Below, one piece after another: positions 24,840-32,499 of a stretch of 64,000 bases of DNA (position 1 is its first letter; each line of letters starts with the position of its first letter). Under the pieces are notes generated by a model that saw only the letters and a program-made list of their open reading frames with translations, was not told where the DNA came from and did no database searches. This DNA comes from Halomonas sp. SSL-5 (GTDB lineage Bacteria; Pseudomonadota; Gammaproteobacteria; Pseudomonadales; Halomonadaceae): NCBI RefSeq assembly GCF_030708455.1, contig NZ_JAUYWF010000001.1:1-64000 (forward strand), written 5' to 3'. The translations under genes were made by a program, and so were the position numbers.

Positions 24840-26722
24840 GCTTGGGGTTCTCCCGACGTGTGGTCTGCTGTGTCTTGGACAATGCCGCCAATTTCCGCTT
24901 CCAGGCGCTGCTGCGCGGTGACGCGCACAAAGGCATTCGGCGCGCCGAGCCCCTGATACCCCTCACGCTGGACCAGTTCGAAGAAGAATGCCTGACGGCC
25001 GGGCTGGGTATACAGCTGATGAAAGTCACCGTCGCTGTCTTGGTCAAAGAGGATATGGTGATCCTTCATCCACTCAAGAGTTTGCGCCGGCAGCTCAAAG
25101 CGCGCGGCCAGGTCGCGGTAGTAATTACCGGGAATCGGCAGTACTGGCGTGCCTGCCTGCTGCAATGCCGCGCTGGTATCGCGCATGGAAGTGGTGCGCA
25201 GGGCGACGTGGTGGATACCCGAGCCGCCGTACTGGCGCACAAAGCGATTGCTGGCGGTATCCGGCGAGGCGCTGGCGTTAAGCGCCAGGCGAAAGCGGCC
25301 GTTGTGGTTCTGCAGGACCTGGCTCTGGATCAGCCCGCGGGGATCGGTGACATCGAAGGAAGGCGTGGGCGCCAGCTGGAAAATGGCGCGGTACTGGAGC
25401 ATCAGCGAGAGGTAGTCGTGGTAGGAGAGCGCCACGCTGATATGGTCGATATCCACCAGTGCGCCCTGAGGAACCGGCTGCACATCGACAGGGAACTCGC
25501 GATCCCAGGTGCGGCTTAGCTGCGAGTCGTCAATGATATAGGAAAGGCTGCCATCCACATTGCGTAGTGCGCTCATGCGGTGGCTGGCACCCACCTCTTC
25601 AGGCTCGACAATATCGTAGCCCAATTTGTCAGCCCGCTTGAACGCTTCGTAGGCGTTGCCCACGCGCAAGCCGATGGCGGTGATGGCGGTGGCGTCGCGC
25701 CCGGGCGCGCGGCCAGTGAAGCTCGCCTCGGTATTGAGCACCAGGTTGACGTCACCCGTCGCCCAGCGTTCGGCGTTGAGCGAGTGGTGACGGCCCACGC
25801 AGGCCATGCCCAGTGCGGTAAGCAGCTCGCGTAGCGAGGCTAGATCGTCAGGCTCGACGGCGATTTCCAGAAAGGCGACCGATTCGATCGGCTGCGGCGC
25901 GGGAATGCCGCTGTCGGCCTGCATGCTGCGCAGCAAATGATACGAGCGCAGCCCGTCCCGGGCCGTCTGGTCGCTGTGACCCATGCGGAAGACATCGTTG
26001 AAGATCTCGTGGGAGAGCGGGCCGTCGTAGCGGGTCTCCTCCAGCATGGCCATGAACTTGTCCATCTGTAGCTCACCCTGGCCGGGGAAGCAGCGGTAGT
26101 GGCGGCTCCACGACAGGTGATCCATGGAGAGGCGGGGCGCATCGGCGGTCTGCACCAGGAAGATGCGATCCCCCGGAATACGGCCGACGGTGCCAAGCTC
26201 GGTCTGGCGGGAGAAGATATGGAAGGTATCCAGCACTAGGCCGACATTGGGGTGGGCGGCGCGGCGCACGACTTCCCAGCTGTCGCGGTAGTCGTGAATG
26301 TGCCGGCCCCAGGCCAGTGCTTCATAGGCCACGCGCAGGTTACGTCGTGCGGCACGTTCGCCCAGCGCATGGAAGTCGTCGGCGGCGCGGCTCAACCCCG
26401 GCAGCGAATCGGGATGAACGGTACTGCATACCATCAACAGATCCGTGCCGAGCTCTTCCATCAGGTCAAACTTGTGCTCGGCGCGGTCAAACGCCCGCTC
26501 CCGCGCGCGCCCCTGCAAACCTTCAAAGTCGCGAAACGGCTGAAGGGTGACCAGCTTGAGCCCGCGGGCGCGAATCAGCTCGCCCGCTTCTCGTGGCGTG
26601 CCGGGAAACGCTGTGAGATCGTTTTCAAACAGCTCAAGCCCCTCAAAGCCGGCCTGGGCAATGGCGTCGACCTTCTCTTCCAGCGAGCCGCTCAGGCAAA
26701 CCGTGGCGATGGATGAGTACAT
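24836..26722 (-). CDS. quiC: 3-dehydroshikimate dehydratase, two-domain QuiC type
   Basis: A 628-residue fusion. Residues 1-280 form a TIM-barrel sugar-phosphate-isomerase-like dehydratase with metal-ligand candidates Glu134, Asp165, Gln191 and Glu239, which fit the metal site I recall for Pseudomonas QuiC1. Residues about 285-620 resemble 4-hydroxyphenylpyruvate dioxygenase (DIDHISVAL, GSGIHHVALRT, FFELVQREGYQG). The dehydratase turns 3-dehydroshikimate into protocatechuate, which the pca genes then consume. The function of the second domain in this family is not settled. It is coupled to the dehydrogenase gene downstream. Confidence 0.93.
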   Translation of the reverse strand: MYSSIATVCLSGSLEEKVDAIAQAGFEGLELFENDLTAFPGTPREAGELIRARGLKLVTLQPFRDFEGLQGRARERAFDRAEHKFDLMEELGTDLLMVCSTVHPDSLPGLSRAADDFHALGERAARRNLRVAYEALAWGRHIHDYRDSWEVVRRAAHPNVGLVLDTFHIFSRQTELGTVGRIPGDRIFLVQTADAPRLSMDHLSWSRHYRCFPGQGELQMDKFMAMLEETRYDGPLSHEIFNDVFRMGHSDQTARDGLRSYHLLRSMQADSGIPAPQPIESVAFLEIAVEPDDLASLRELLTALGMACVGRHHSLNAERWATGDVNLVLNTEASFTGRAPGRDATAITAIGLRVGNAYEAFKRADKLGYDIVEPEEVGASHRMSALRNVDGSLSYIIDDSQLSRTWDREFPVDVQPVPQGALVDIDHISVALSYHDYLSLMLQYRAIFQLAPTPSFDVTDPRGLIQSQVLQNHNGRFRLALNASASPDTASNRFVRQYGGSGIHHVALRTTSMRDTSAALQQAGTPVLPIPGNYYRDLAARFELPAQTLEWMKDHHILFDQDSDGDFHQLYTQPGRQAFFFELVQREGYQGLGAPNAFVRVTAQQRLEAEIGGIVQDTADHTSGEPQA

Positions 26723-26750
26723 GGCATCACGCTCCTTTGATTGATGAACA

Positions 26751-28016
26751 TCAGTAGCCCGCCAGGCGCGGCAGGAAGGTGACCAGCTCGGGCACGAAGG
26801 TAATCAGCAGCAGGATCAGGAACTGAACGGCCAGCATGGGCAGAATGCGCCGGATAATGGGGCCCATTCCTACCCCCGAGACCGAGTCGGCCACAAACAG
26901 GCAGAGCCCCATGGGCGGTGTGATCAGGCCCATCATCAGGTTGAAGATCACCACGATGCCGAAGTGCAGAGGATCGATACCCAGTGCCATGGCAATGGGG
27001 TGCAGAATCGGCACCAGTACCAGAATGGCGGCGATGCCTTCCAGAAACAGTCCCACCACCAGCAGCAGCAGTATGACGGCGATCAGGAAGGTCCATTGGG
27101 TGTCGATGCTCATCAGCGCCCACTCGGTGAGCATGTTGGGCACGCGTTCGAAGGTGAGTACCCAGTTGGCAGCCGCCACGGCGCCCATGATGACCATGAT
27201 CACCGAGCTGTCACGCATGGCACGGGCGAAGATGCCGGGCAGATCCACCAGCTTTATATTGCGGTAGAGCACCACACCCAGAATCAGCGCGTACACCACG
27301 GCAAAGGCCGCCGCCTCGGTGGGCGTAACGATACCAGCGAGGATCGACCCGACCACAAACACCGGCATGAGCGCGGGCAGCAGTCCGTGGAGAAACGCAT
27401 GGCGGCGTGACGGCTGTTCTGAACGAGTGGCGCCTAGGTCGCCGGCAAAAAAGTAGACGTAGATGGAAAGGCCCAGCGCCAGCAATAGCCCGGGTACGAT
27501 GCCAGCCAAAAACAGCCCAGGTACCGAGACACCCGACACCGTAAGCGCATAGATGATGACTGGAATGCTCGGCGGAATGATCGGGCCGATCACCGACGAG
27601 GCCGCCGTGAGCGCAGCGGAGAAATCGCGGGGGTAGCCTTCTTTCACCATCGCGGGGACGAAGACTCGCCCCAGCGCCGAGGTGTCGGCAATTGCCGAAC
27701 CCGAGAGGCCGGCAAAAATCACCGACGCCCAGATGTTGACGTGCGCCAGCCCGGCTTTCAGGCGGCCGACAATGGCAGTGGCCAGGTTGATAATACGATG
27801 GGTAATACCCGCTTCGTTCATCAGCTCGCCGGCCAGAATGAACAGCGGTATCGCTAGCAGCGGGAAAGATTCCATACCGCCGAAGAACTGCTGCGCGACG
27901 ATACGGATGTGGTAAGGCAAGTCGCCGGTACCCATCAGCACCGTAAGCGTGCCGAGTATGGCAAAGGCAAACGGCACGCCAAGCAGGATGAGGGCCAAGA
28001 GCAATAAAAAAATCAC
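26751..28016 (-). CDS. dctM: TRAP transporter large permease (DctM)
   Basis: A 421-residue protein with about twelve membrane segments and DctM landmarks: FAILGTLTVLMG near the start, GSAIADTSALG, PPSIPVIIYALTVSG, LFLEGIAAILVLVPIL and LMMGLITPPMGLCLFV. It carries the transport pathway of a sodium-driven TRAP importer. The start overlaps the small permease stop (ATGA). Its place before quiC on the same strand suggests uptake of quinate or shikimate. Confidence 0.93.
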   Translation of the reverse strand: MIFLLLLALILLGVPFAFAILGTLTVLMGTGDLPYHIRIVAQQFFGGMESFPLLAIPLFILAGELMNEAGITHRIINLATAIVGRLKAGLAHVNIWASVIFAGLSGSAIADTSALGRVFVPAMVKEGYPRDFSAALTAASSVIGPIIPPSIPVIIYALTVSGVSVPGLFLAGIVPGLLLALGLSIYVYFFAGDLGATRSEQPSRRHAFLHGLLPALMPVFVVGSILAGIVTPTEAAAFAVVYALILGVVLYRNIKLVDLPGIFARAMRDSSVIMVIMGAVAAANWVLTFERVPNMLTEWALMSIDTQWTFLIAVILLLLVVGLFLEGIAAILVLVPILHPIAMALGIDPLHFGIVVIFNLMMGLITPPMGLCLFVADSVSGVGMGPIIRRILPMLAVQFLILLLITFVPELVTFLPRLAGY

Positions 28017-28510
28017 GATGCTGTCTCCTCATCGGTGTGCCTGGTTAAACGGCGTGCGCCCATCACCAGGGAAGAGACGCTGAGCAGCCCACCGCCCATC
28101 AGCATGGAGGCTTGAAAGAGCCACATTGGCATCCCTGTGCTCGACGAGGTGCGGCCTCCGCGGGAGGCGATGAACTCAATCGCCGACATCATCAGGCCGA
28201 TACCGATCACCAGTACTGCCAGGTCGACGGCGACGGCCTGCCAGCGCACCCAGCGCGGCGGGAGCAGGCGAGGAATCAGGTCAAAGCCGATGTGTCTGTC
28301 CTGCAGGTAGGCCCAGGACATGCCGAACATCAGGCCATAGATCATCAGGTAGATGGCGGTGTCTTCTCCCCAGGTAATGGAAGCACCGGCGGTATAGCGC
28401 GCAAAGGCATTGCCTGCGACCAGTAGAAAAATCAGGATCATGGCAAGCCCGGCCAGGCTGCCATTGAACAGGATCAGGCCACGATGTAGCCGGGCAAGAA
28501 GATGAGGCAT
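28013..28510 (-). CDS. dctQ: TRAP transporter small permease (DctQ)
   Basis: A 165-residue, four-helix membrane protein with the DctQ pattern: NAFARYTAGASITWGEDTA and an LMFGMSWAYLQDRHIGFD loop. It pairs with the large permease encoded next. An intergenic hairpin (28551-28572) separates it from the binding-protein gene, an arrangement often seen where the binding protein is needed in excess. Confidence 0.92.
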   Translation of the reverse strand: MPHLLARLHRGLILFNGSLAGLAMILIFLLVAGNAFARYTAGASITWGEDTAIYLMIYGLMFGMSWAYLQDRHIGFDLIPRLLPPRWVRWQAVAVDLAVLVIGIGLMMSAIEFIASRGGRTSSSTGMPMWLFQASMLMGGGLLSVSSLVMGARRLTRHTDEETAS

Positions 28511-28550
28511 GAAAGCACCTTCGATCGTTAGTCAGGTACGCAGGGTCGCG

Positions 28551-28572
28551 GGTGGGCCCTTCAGGGCCCACC
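28551..28572 (-). terminator. Intergenic hairpin between dctP and dctQ
   Basis: GGTGGGCCCT and AGGGCCCACC form a perfect 10-bp stem (in practice nine or fewer pairs with a small loop). It lies between the solute-binding-protein gene and the permease genes. No T tract follows on the minus strand, so partial attenuation or 3' end protection of the dctP message is more likely than full termination. Confidence 0.6.
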
Positions 28573-28597
28573 TGCAAAGTGCTTTGGTCAGTGGGGG

Positions 28598-29638
28598 TTA
28601 GAAGCGTGCGGCCGCATCTTCCACGGCGGAAGAAAGACGCTCGATCCACTCGGCATCATCGCCCAGCTCATCGCGCAGATATGCCTGAACCGGTGGCTGA
28701 GCCGCTTCGCGGAAGGCATCCATCTGCTCGGCAGTGGGCTGGGTGATTTCCATGCCCTCGGCTTCCAGCTTGGCGATACCCTCTGCCGAGTTGAACTGCT
28801 GCACGGCGCGGCCAGTGGTGCCGGCGACCACAGCGGCGCGCTTCACGGCGGCCTGTTCTTCTTCGCTAAGCGACTGGAAGATCTCATCGTTGATCAGGAT
28901 GTGATCCACGCCGTAGACGTGGCGGTCCAGCGTGAGGTAATCCTGAAACTCGTAGAAATTGTTGCCGTAAATCACCGAGATGGGGTTCTCCTGGCCGTCC
29001 ACCACGCCGGTGGCAAGCGCCGTCGGCACCTCACCCCAGGCGATGCCCTGCGGCTCAGCGCCCAGTCCCTCTACCATTTCCTGATAGAGTGGAATGGTTT
29101 GCACGCGGAATTTCAGGCCTTCCATATCTTCCGGTGAGTGGATCGGACGCACGGAGTTGGTGAAGTGTCGAAAGCCTGTCTCGCCGTAGGCCAGCGTACG
29201 CAGGCCGGTCTCTTCCAGGCAGTGCTCGGCCAGGGCCGTGCCGAATTCTCCATCCATCACTTCCCAGGCCACCGGCGCAGAAGGGAAGGTATAAGGAATA
29301 TCGGTAACGGCGACGGCCTCGCAGAAATTGGCGTAGGCGCCGGAAACCATTGAGATAGTGATGGTGCCATCCTGAGTACCTTCAATCAGCTCGGTCTCAC
29401 CGCCCAGCGAGCCCGCGGGGTAAAGCTCCACGGTAAGGTCGGTTTCGGCTTCCACCATGTTTTTGAACACCTGCCCGGCGGCGCCTTTTTTCGAGGTCGT
29501 CCAGTCATCCGGGTCCACGTGGGCAAAGCGCAGTGTCTGTGCGGAGGCATGCGCCGCGCCGATGAGCGTGGCAGTGGCGATGGCAGCGGTCAGCGTGCGT
29601 TTCAGGGACACGTTGGTGGTAGCGAGTGGTAAAGACAT
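28598..29638 (-). CDS. dctP: TRAP transporter solute-binding protein (DctP)
   Basis: A 346-residue periplasmic protein with a signal peptide (hydrophobic core about residues 14-30, ASA-QT) and the DctP pattern: LRFAHVDP, ELYPAGSLGG, the arginine-bearing GLKFRVQTIP and QENPISVIYGNNFYE. The conserved arginine binds a carboxylate on the ligand, which fits quinate, shikimate or dehydroshikimate. It heads a minus-strand operon (dctPQM, quiC, dehydrogenase), facing a TetR gene. Confidence 0.92.
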   Translation of the reverse strand: MSLPLATTNVSLKRTLTAAIATATLIGAAHASAQTLRFAHVDPDDWTTSKKGAAGQVFKNMVEAETDLTVELYPAGSLGGETELIEGTQDGTITISMVSGAYANFCEAVAVTDIPYTFPSAPVAWEVMDGEFGTALAEHCLEETGLRTLAYGETGFRHFTNSVRPIHSPEDMEGLKFRVQTIPLYQEMVEGLGAEPQGIAWGEVPTALATGVVDGQENPISVIYGNNFYEFQDYLTLDRHVYGVDHILINDEIFQSLSEEEQAAVKRAAVVAGTTGRAVQQFNSAEGIAKLEAEGMEITQPTAEQMDAFREAAQPPVQAYLRDELGDDAEWIERLSSAVEDAAARF

Positions 29639-29728
29639 TGTTGTTGTCCTCTTTTCGGGCCGTTGTCATGGGTGTGAAAAAGCCTTGAGCAAAGGCTTGC
29701 CAGGCCAATTCATCCTGTCCTTTTGCAC

Positions 29729-29749
29729 AATGTACGAAATGGTACGTTC
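29729..29749. promoter_or_regulatory. Candidate TetR operator between dctP and the TetR gene
   Basis: The segment TGTACGAAATGGTACGTT holds an inverted repeat in which GTAC (29732-29735) and GTAC (29742-29745) are spaced six bases apart, with outer bases partly symmetric. It lies in the divergent region, 94-104 bases upstream of dctP and 60-80 bases upstream of the TetR start, where a local repressor would be expected to bind. Confidence 0.5.
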
Positions 29750-29805
29750 AGTCAAGCTGTGGCATACTAGACAAAAGACGACCACGACAATAAAAGGCAT
29801 GCTCC

Positions 29806-30483
29806 ATGACAGCGACTTCGGCAACGACCAGCCCTAAAGAAACGCGGCGTCGGCGCAAGAATGACCCCGAATCCGTGCGCGCCGATATCCTCGCGGTAGC
29901 CACCCGCGAATTCTCCGAAAAGGGCCTTTCTGGGGCGCGGATCGATGAGATCGCCGAGAAGACCCGCGCCTCCAAGCGCATGATTTATTACTACTTCAGC
30001 GATAAAGAGACGCTCTACCTGCACACCCTGGAGGCTGCCTACCAGAAGGTGCGCCTGCAGGAAGCCGAGCTTGATCTGGATCACCTGGCACCGCTCGATG
30101 CGCTCTGTCGACTGGTGAGGTTCACGTTCTGCCATCACGCCAAGAACCCTGACTTTATTCGCCTGGTAATGATCGAAAATATTCACCACGGCCGGTTTCT
30201 GGCGCAGTCAGAACTGATTCAGTCGCTCAACGCAGGGGTGATTGATGTGCTTGGCGACGTCTATTTGCGGGGGGTCGCAACGGGCTGTTTTCGCGAGGGC
30301 CTGGACCCGAGGGAGTTGCATTGGCTGATCAGCGCGCTGTCATTCTTCAATGTCTCAAACCAGCACACCTTCGCGCGTATTTTTGACTGGCAGCAGGCGG
30401 CGCCAGAGAACCAGCAGAAACTGGAAGACCACGTTACCGATATGGTGCTGCGCTACGTACGGGTCGACCGGGTAGCGCCCTGA
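29806..30483 (+). CDS. TetR-family regulator of the quinate cluster
   Basis: A 225-residue regulator with a TetR helix-turn-helix (residues about 25-70; SGARIDEIAEKTRASKRMIYYYF) and a helical ligand-binding C-terminal domain (FTFCHHAKNPDFIRLVMIENIHHGR). It is divergent from the TRAP/quiC operon and presumably represses it until quinate, shikimate or a product is present. The effector is not readable from sequence. Confidence 0.9.
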   Translation: MTATSATTSPKETRRRRKNDPESVRADILAVATREFSEKGLSGARIDEIAEKTRASKRMIYYYFSDKETLYLHTLEAAYQKVRLQEAELDLDHLAPLDALCRLVRFTFCHHAKNPDFIRLVMIENIHHGRFLAQSELIQSLNAGVIDVLGDVYLRGVATGCFREGLDPRELHWLISALSFFNVSNQHTFARIFDWQQAAPENQQKLEDHVTDMVLRYVRVDRVAP

Positions 30484-30562
30484 TCGGTGGCGTAGGTCAC
30501 CGCTCATGCCGATGGCGGGCACGTCAGTAATTGAAAGTTAGCGTCTGCCTATTTAGCGTATA

Positions 30563-30577
30563 GTTCGAATCACGAAC
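30563..30577. promoter_or_regulatory. PcaR-type palindrome before pcaB
   Basis: GTTCGAATCACGAAC has perfect 5-bp arms and starts 81 bases before the pcaB ATG. It is the same motif as at 22354 and fits control of pcaB by an IclR-family regulator. Confidence 0.65.
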
Positions 30578-30643
30578 ACTTGTACGGTATTGGGCTTTCG
30601 TCGGTTGGCCCAGCTCTCAGCCCCCTGAAACCGGGAGATCACC

Positions 30644-31972
30644 ATGCCTGCCTCCTTGCTGCAGCACCCCTTCATGAGCCAGACGGCACTCGCCGAGACC
30701 GATTCAGAGAGCATGGTCCAGGCCATGCTGACCTTCGAGCTGGGCCTGGCGGAGGTTCAGGAGGCGCGCGGTGCCGTGCCCGCCGGGGCCAGTCGTCAGA
30801 TGCGCGATATCCTCGCCGCGCACGCCTTCGATGTGGAGGCCATCGCCGCGGGCATCGCCAGCGGCGGCAACGCGGCGATCCCTTTCGTCAAGCAGGGACG
30901 GGCGGCATTGCCCGATGAGCTCAAGGGCTACTTCCACCAGGGTGCCACCAGCCAGGACGTGGTGGACTCGGCGCTGATGCTGCTGTTGAAGCCGCGCCTG
31001 GCGGCACTGGATCTCCTGCTGGTGCGTTGCCGCATCGCCGCCATCACGCTGATGGAGGCCCATGCCGGCACGGCGATGGTGGGGCGCACGCTGATGCAGC
31101 AGGCTCTGCCCATCACCTTCGGTGTCAAGGTGGCCCACTGGGCCATCGGCCTGGAGCAGGCGCGGCGGCGCCTGGCCTGCGTCGAGTTGCCTGTGCAGTT
31201 CGGCGGTGCCGTGGGGGTGCACTCGGGCTGGGATGACGCGGGGCTCGACTTCATGGATGCCCTGGCCGAGCGCCTGGGCCTGAGCACGCCGGTGTTGCCC
31301 TGGCATACCGACCGCCAGCCGGTCCATGCCCTGGGCACGGCCCTGGATGCCGCCGCCGGCGCCATCGAGAAGTTGGCCCTGGACGTATCCCTGCTGACCC
31401 AGACCGAAGTCGGGGAGGTGGCCGAGCCATCGGCCCCCGGCATGGGTGAATCCTCCTCCATGCCCCACAAGCGCAATCCGGTACGTTGCGCACTGATTCG
31501 CGGCGCCGCCCGCCAGGTACACGGCCACGCCTCGGTGCTGCTCAACGCTGCCGCCCAGCCGCTGGAACGCGGGCTCGGTGAGTGGCATGCCGAGTGGGGT
31601 CCGCTGGTTGACAGTGCCCTGCTGCTGGAGGGGGCCCTGGAGCAGGCCGCCGCGCTACTCGAGGGGCTGGAGGTGCACCCCGAGGCGATGCGGCGCAACC
31701 TGGCCGCTACCGGCGGCGGGATCATGGCCGAGCCGGTGGCCAAGCGCCTCGCCCCGCTGCTTGGCCAGGAGGCCGCCAAGCGTGTCAGTGCCGAGGCCGC
31801 CGAGACGGCTCGCCGACAGGGGATACCATATGCCGATGTCCTCGCCGCCCACCCCGAGGTGAGCGGCAAGCTGGAGGGCGAGGCACTGACCGAGATCACC
31901 GAACCGTCATTATACATTGGTAGTAGCCGCGACCAGGTGGCGCGCGCCGTGGCGTGGCTGCTCGCCCACTAA
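30644..31972 (+). CDS. pcaB: 3-carboxy-cis,cis-muconate cycloisomerase
   Basis: A 442-residue member of the fumarase/aspartase superfamily with the signature SSSMPHKRNPV and the catalytic HQGATSQDVVDSA segment. It lactonises 3-carboxymuconate to 4-carboxymuconolactone, the step after PcaHG. The length is normal. It is transcribed alone, with a PcaR-type site upstream and a strong terminator downstream. GGGAGA precedes the ATG. Confidence 0.94.
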   Translation: MPASLLQHPFMSQTALAETDSESMVQAMLTFELGLAEVQEARGAVPAGASRQMRDILAAHAFDVEAIAAGIASGGNAAIPFVKQGRAALPDELKGYFHQGATSQDVVDSALMLLLKPRLAALDLLLVRCRIAAITLMEAHAGTAMVGRTLMQQALPITFGVKVAHWAIGLEQARRRLACVELPVQFGGAVGVHSGWDDAGLDFMDALAERLGLSTPVLPWHTDRQPVHALGTALDAAAGAIEKLALDVSLLTQTEVGEVAEPSAPGMGESSSMPHKRNPVRCALIRGAARQVHGHASVLLNAAAQPLERGLGEWHAEWGPLVDSALLLEGALEQAAALLEGLEVHPEAMRRNLAATGGGIMAEPVAKRLAPLLGQEAAKRVSAEAAETARRQGIPYADVLAAHPEVSGKLEGEALTEITEPSLYIGSSRDQVARAVAWLLAH

Positions 31973-32002
31973 CGACCTGTTTCGAAAGGCATCCCGTTCG
32001 AC

Positions 32003-32037
32003 CCGAGAGGAAGGCTGCGCCTTCCTCTCGGCGTTTT
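32003..32037 (+). terminator. Terminator after pcaB
   Basis: A perfect 13-bp stem (CCGAGAGGAAGGC / GCCTTCCTCTCGG) with a three-base loop, followed by CGTTTTCG. It begins 31 bases after the pcaB stop. Confidence 0.85.
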
Positions 32038-32099
32038 CGCGCGGCGCTGATTTGACGCTGGGCGAGGGCGGGAGTAATTTGTTCGCATCACAAAACAAA

Positions 32100-32114
32100 G
32101 TTCGTTATTCGAAC
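32100..32114. promoter_or_regulatory. PcaR-type palindrome in the pcaB-pcaDC gap
   Basis: GTTCGTTATTCGAAC has perfect arms and is the exact reverse complement of the site at 22354. A half-site GTTCGCATCA lies at 32081. The site belongs to the promoter region of pcaDC, about 385 bases ahead of it, with the short inverted-repeat element at 32222 lying in between. Confidence 0.6.
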
Positions 32115-32221
32115 TTTGAAGGGGGCAACCGCCAGCACAGGCGCGACCTGGCCCTGGTCCGCCGTTTTCCCCTTGGTCTATTACCAGGAGTGGTGCAGCT
32201 GTGCAAAAGTGGGCAAGGCTA

Positions 32222-32363
32222 GGCTTTGTCTGAAAAGTCGGCGAGCGAAGGTCAGGCAAGGCAAAAATCGGCGAAAAAATGGAGTTTACGGGTTGTAAAT
32301 GAGTACTTTGAGTCGATTTTTTAACGCCGTATGGCCGAGCGCAGCCAGTTTTCGGACAGAGCC
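32222..32363. mobile_element. Short non-coding element with terminal inverted repeats (MITE-like)
   Basis: The 142-base segment begins GGCTTTGTCTGAAAA and ends TTTTCGGACAGAGCC; the ends are inverted copies with two mismatches in 15. A TA dinucleotide flanks each end, which may be a target duplication. No reading frame of note is present. Such ends resemble those of insertion sequences I recall from related genera, so it may be moved by a transposase encoded elsewhere. It lies within the 527-base gene-free stretch between pcaB and pcaDC, which also holds the pcaB terminator and a PcaR-type site. Confidence 0.65.
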
Positions 32364-32499
32364 TAAGTAGGCCAGACAGGGCCGCCCATGAGCCCCGGAA
32401 CAACGGCAAGCGTGTATAGGTAACCCGATTCTTGCAGGAGGGAGGCTCGGCATCGCGAACGTGGCCCTCCTGCAGCCCTTTCTCCCATGGAGGCTTTAG

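Noticed and set aside
31973..32499. Possible small gene in the pcaB-pcaDC gap
   Set aside because: The short open frames there run through the terminator, operator and inverted-repeat element and have no credible ribosome site or motif.
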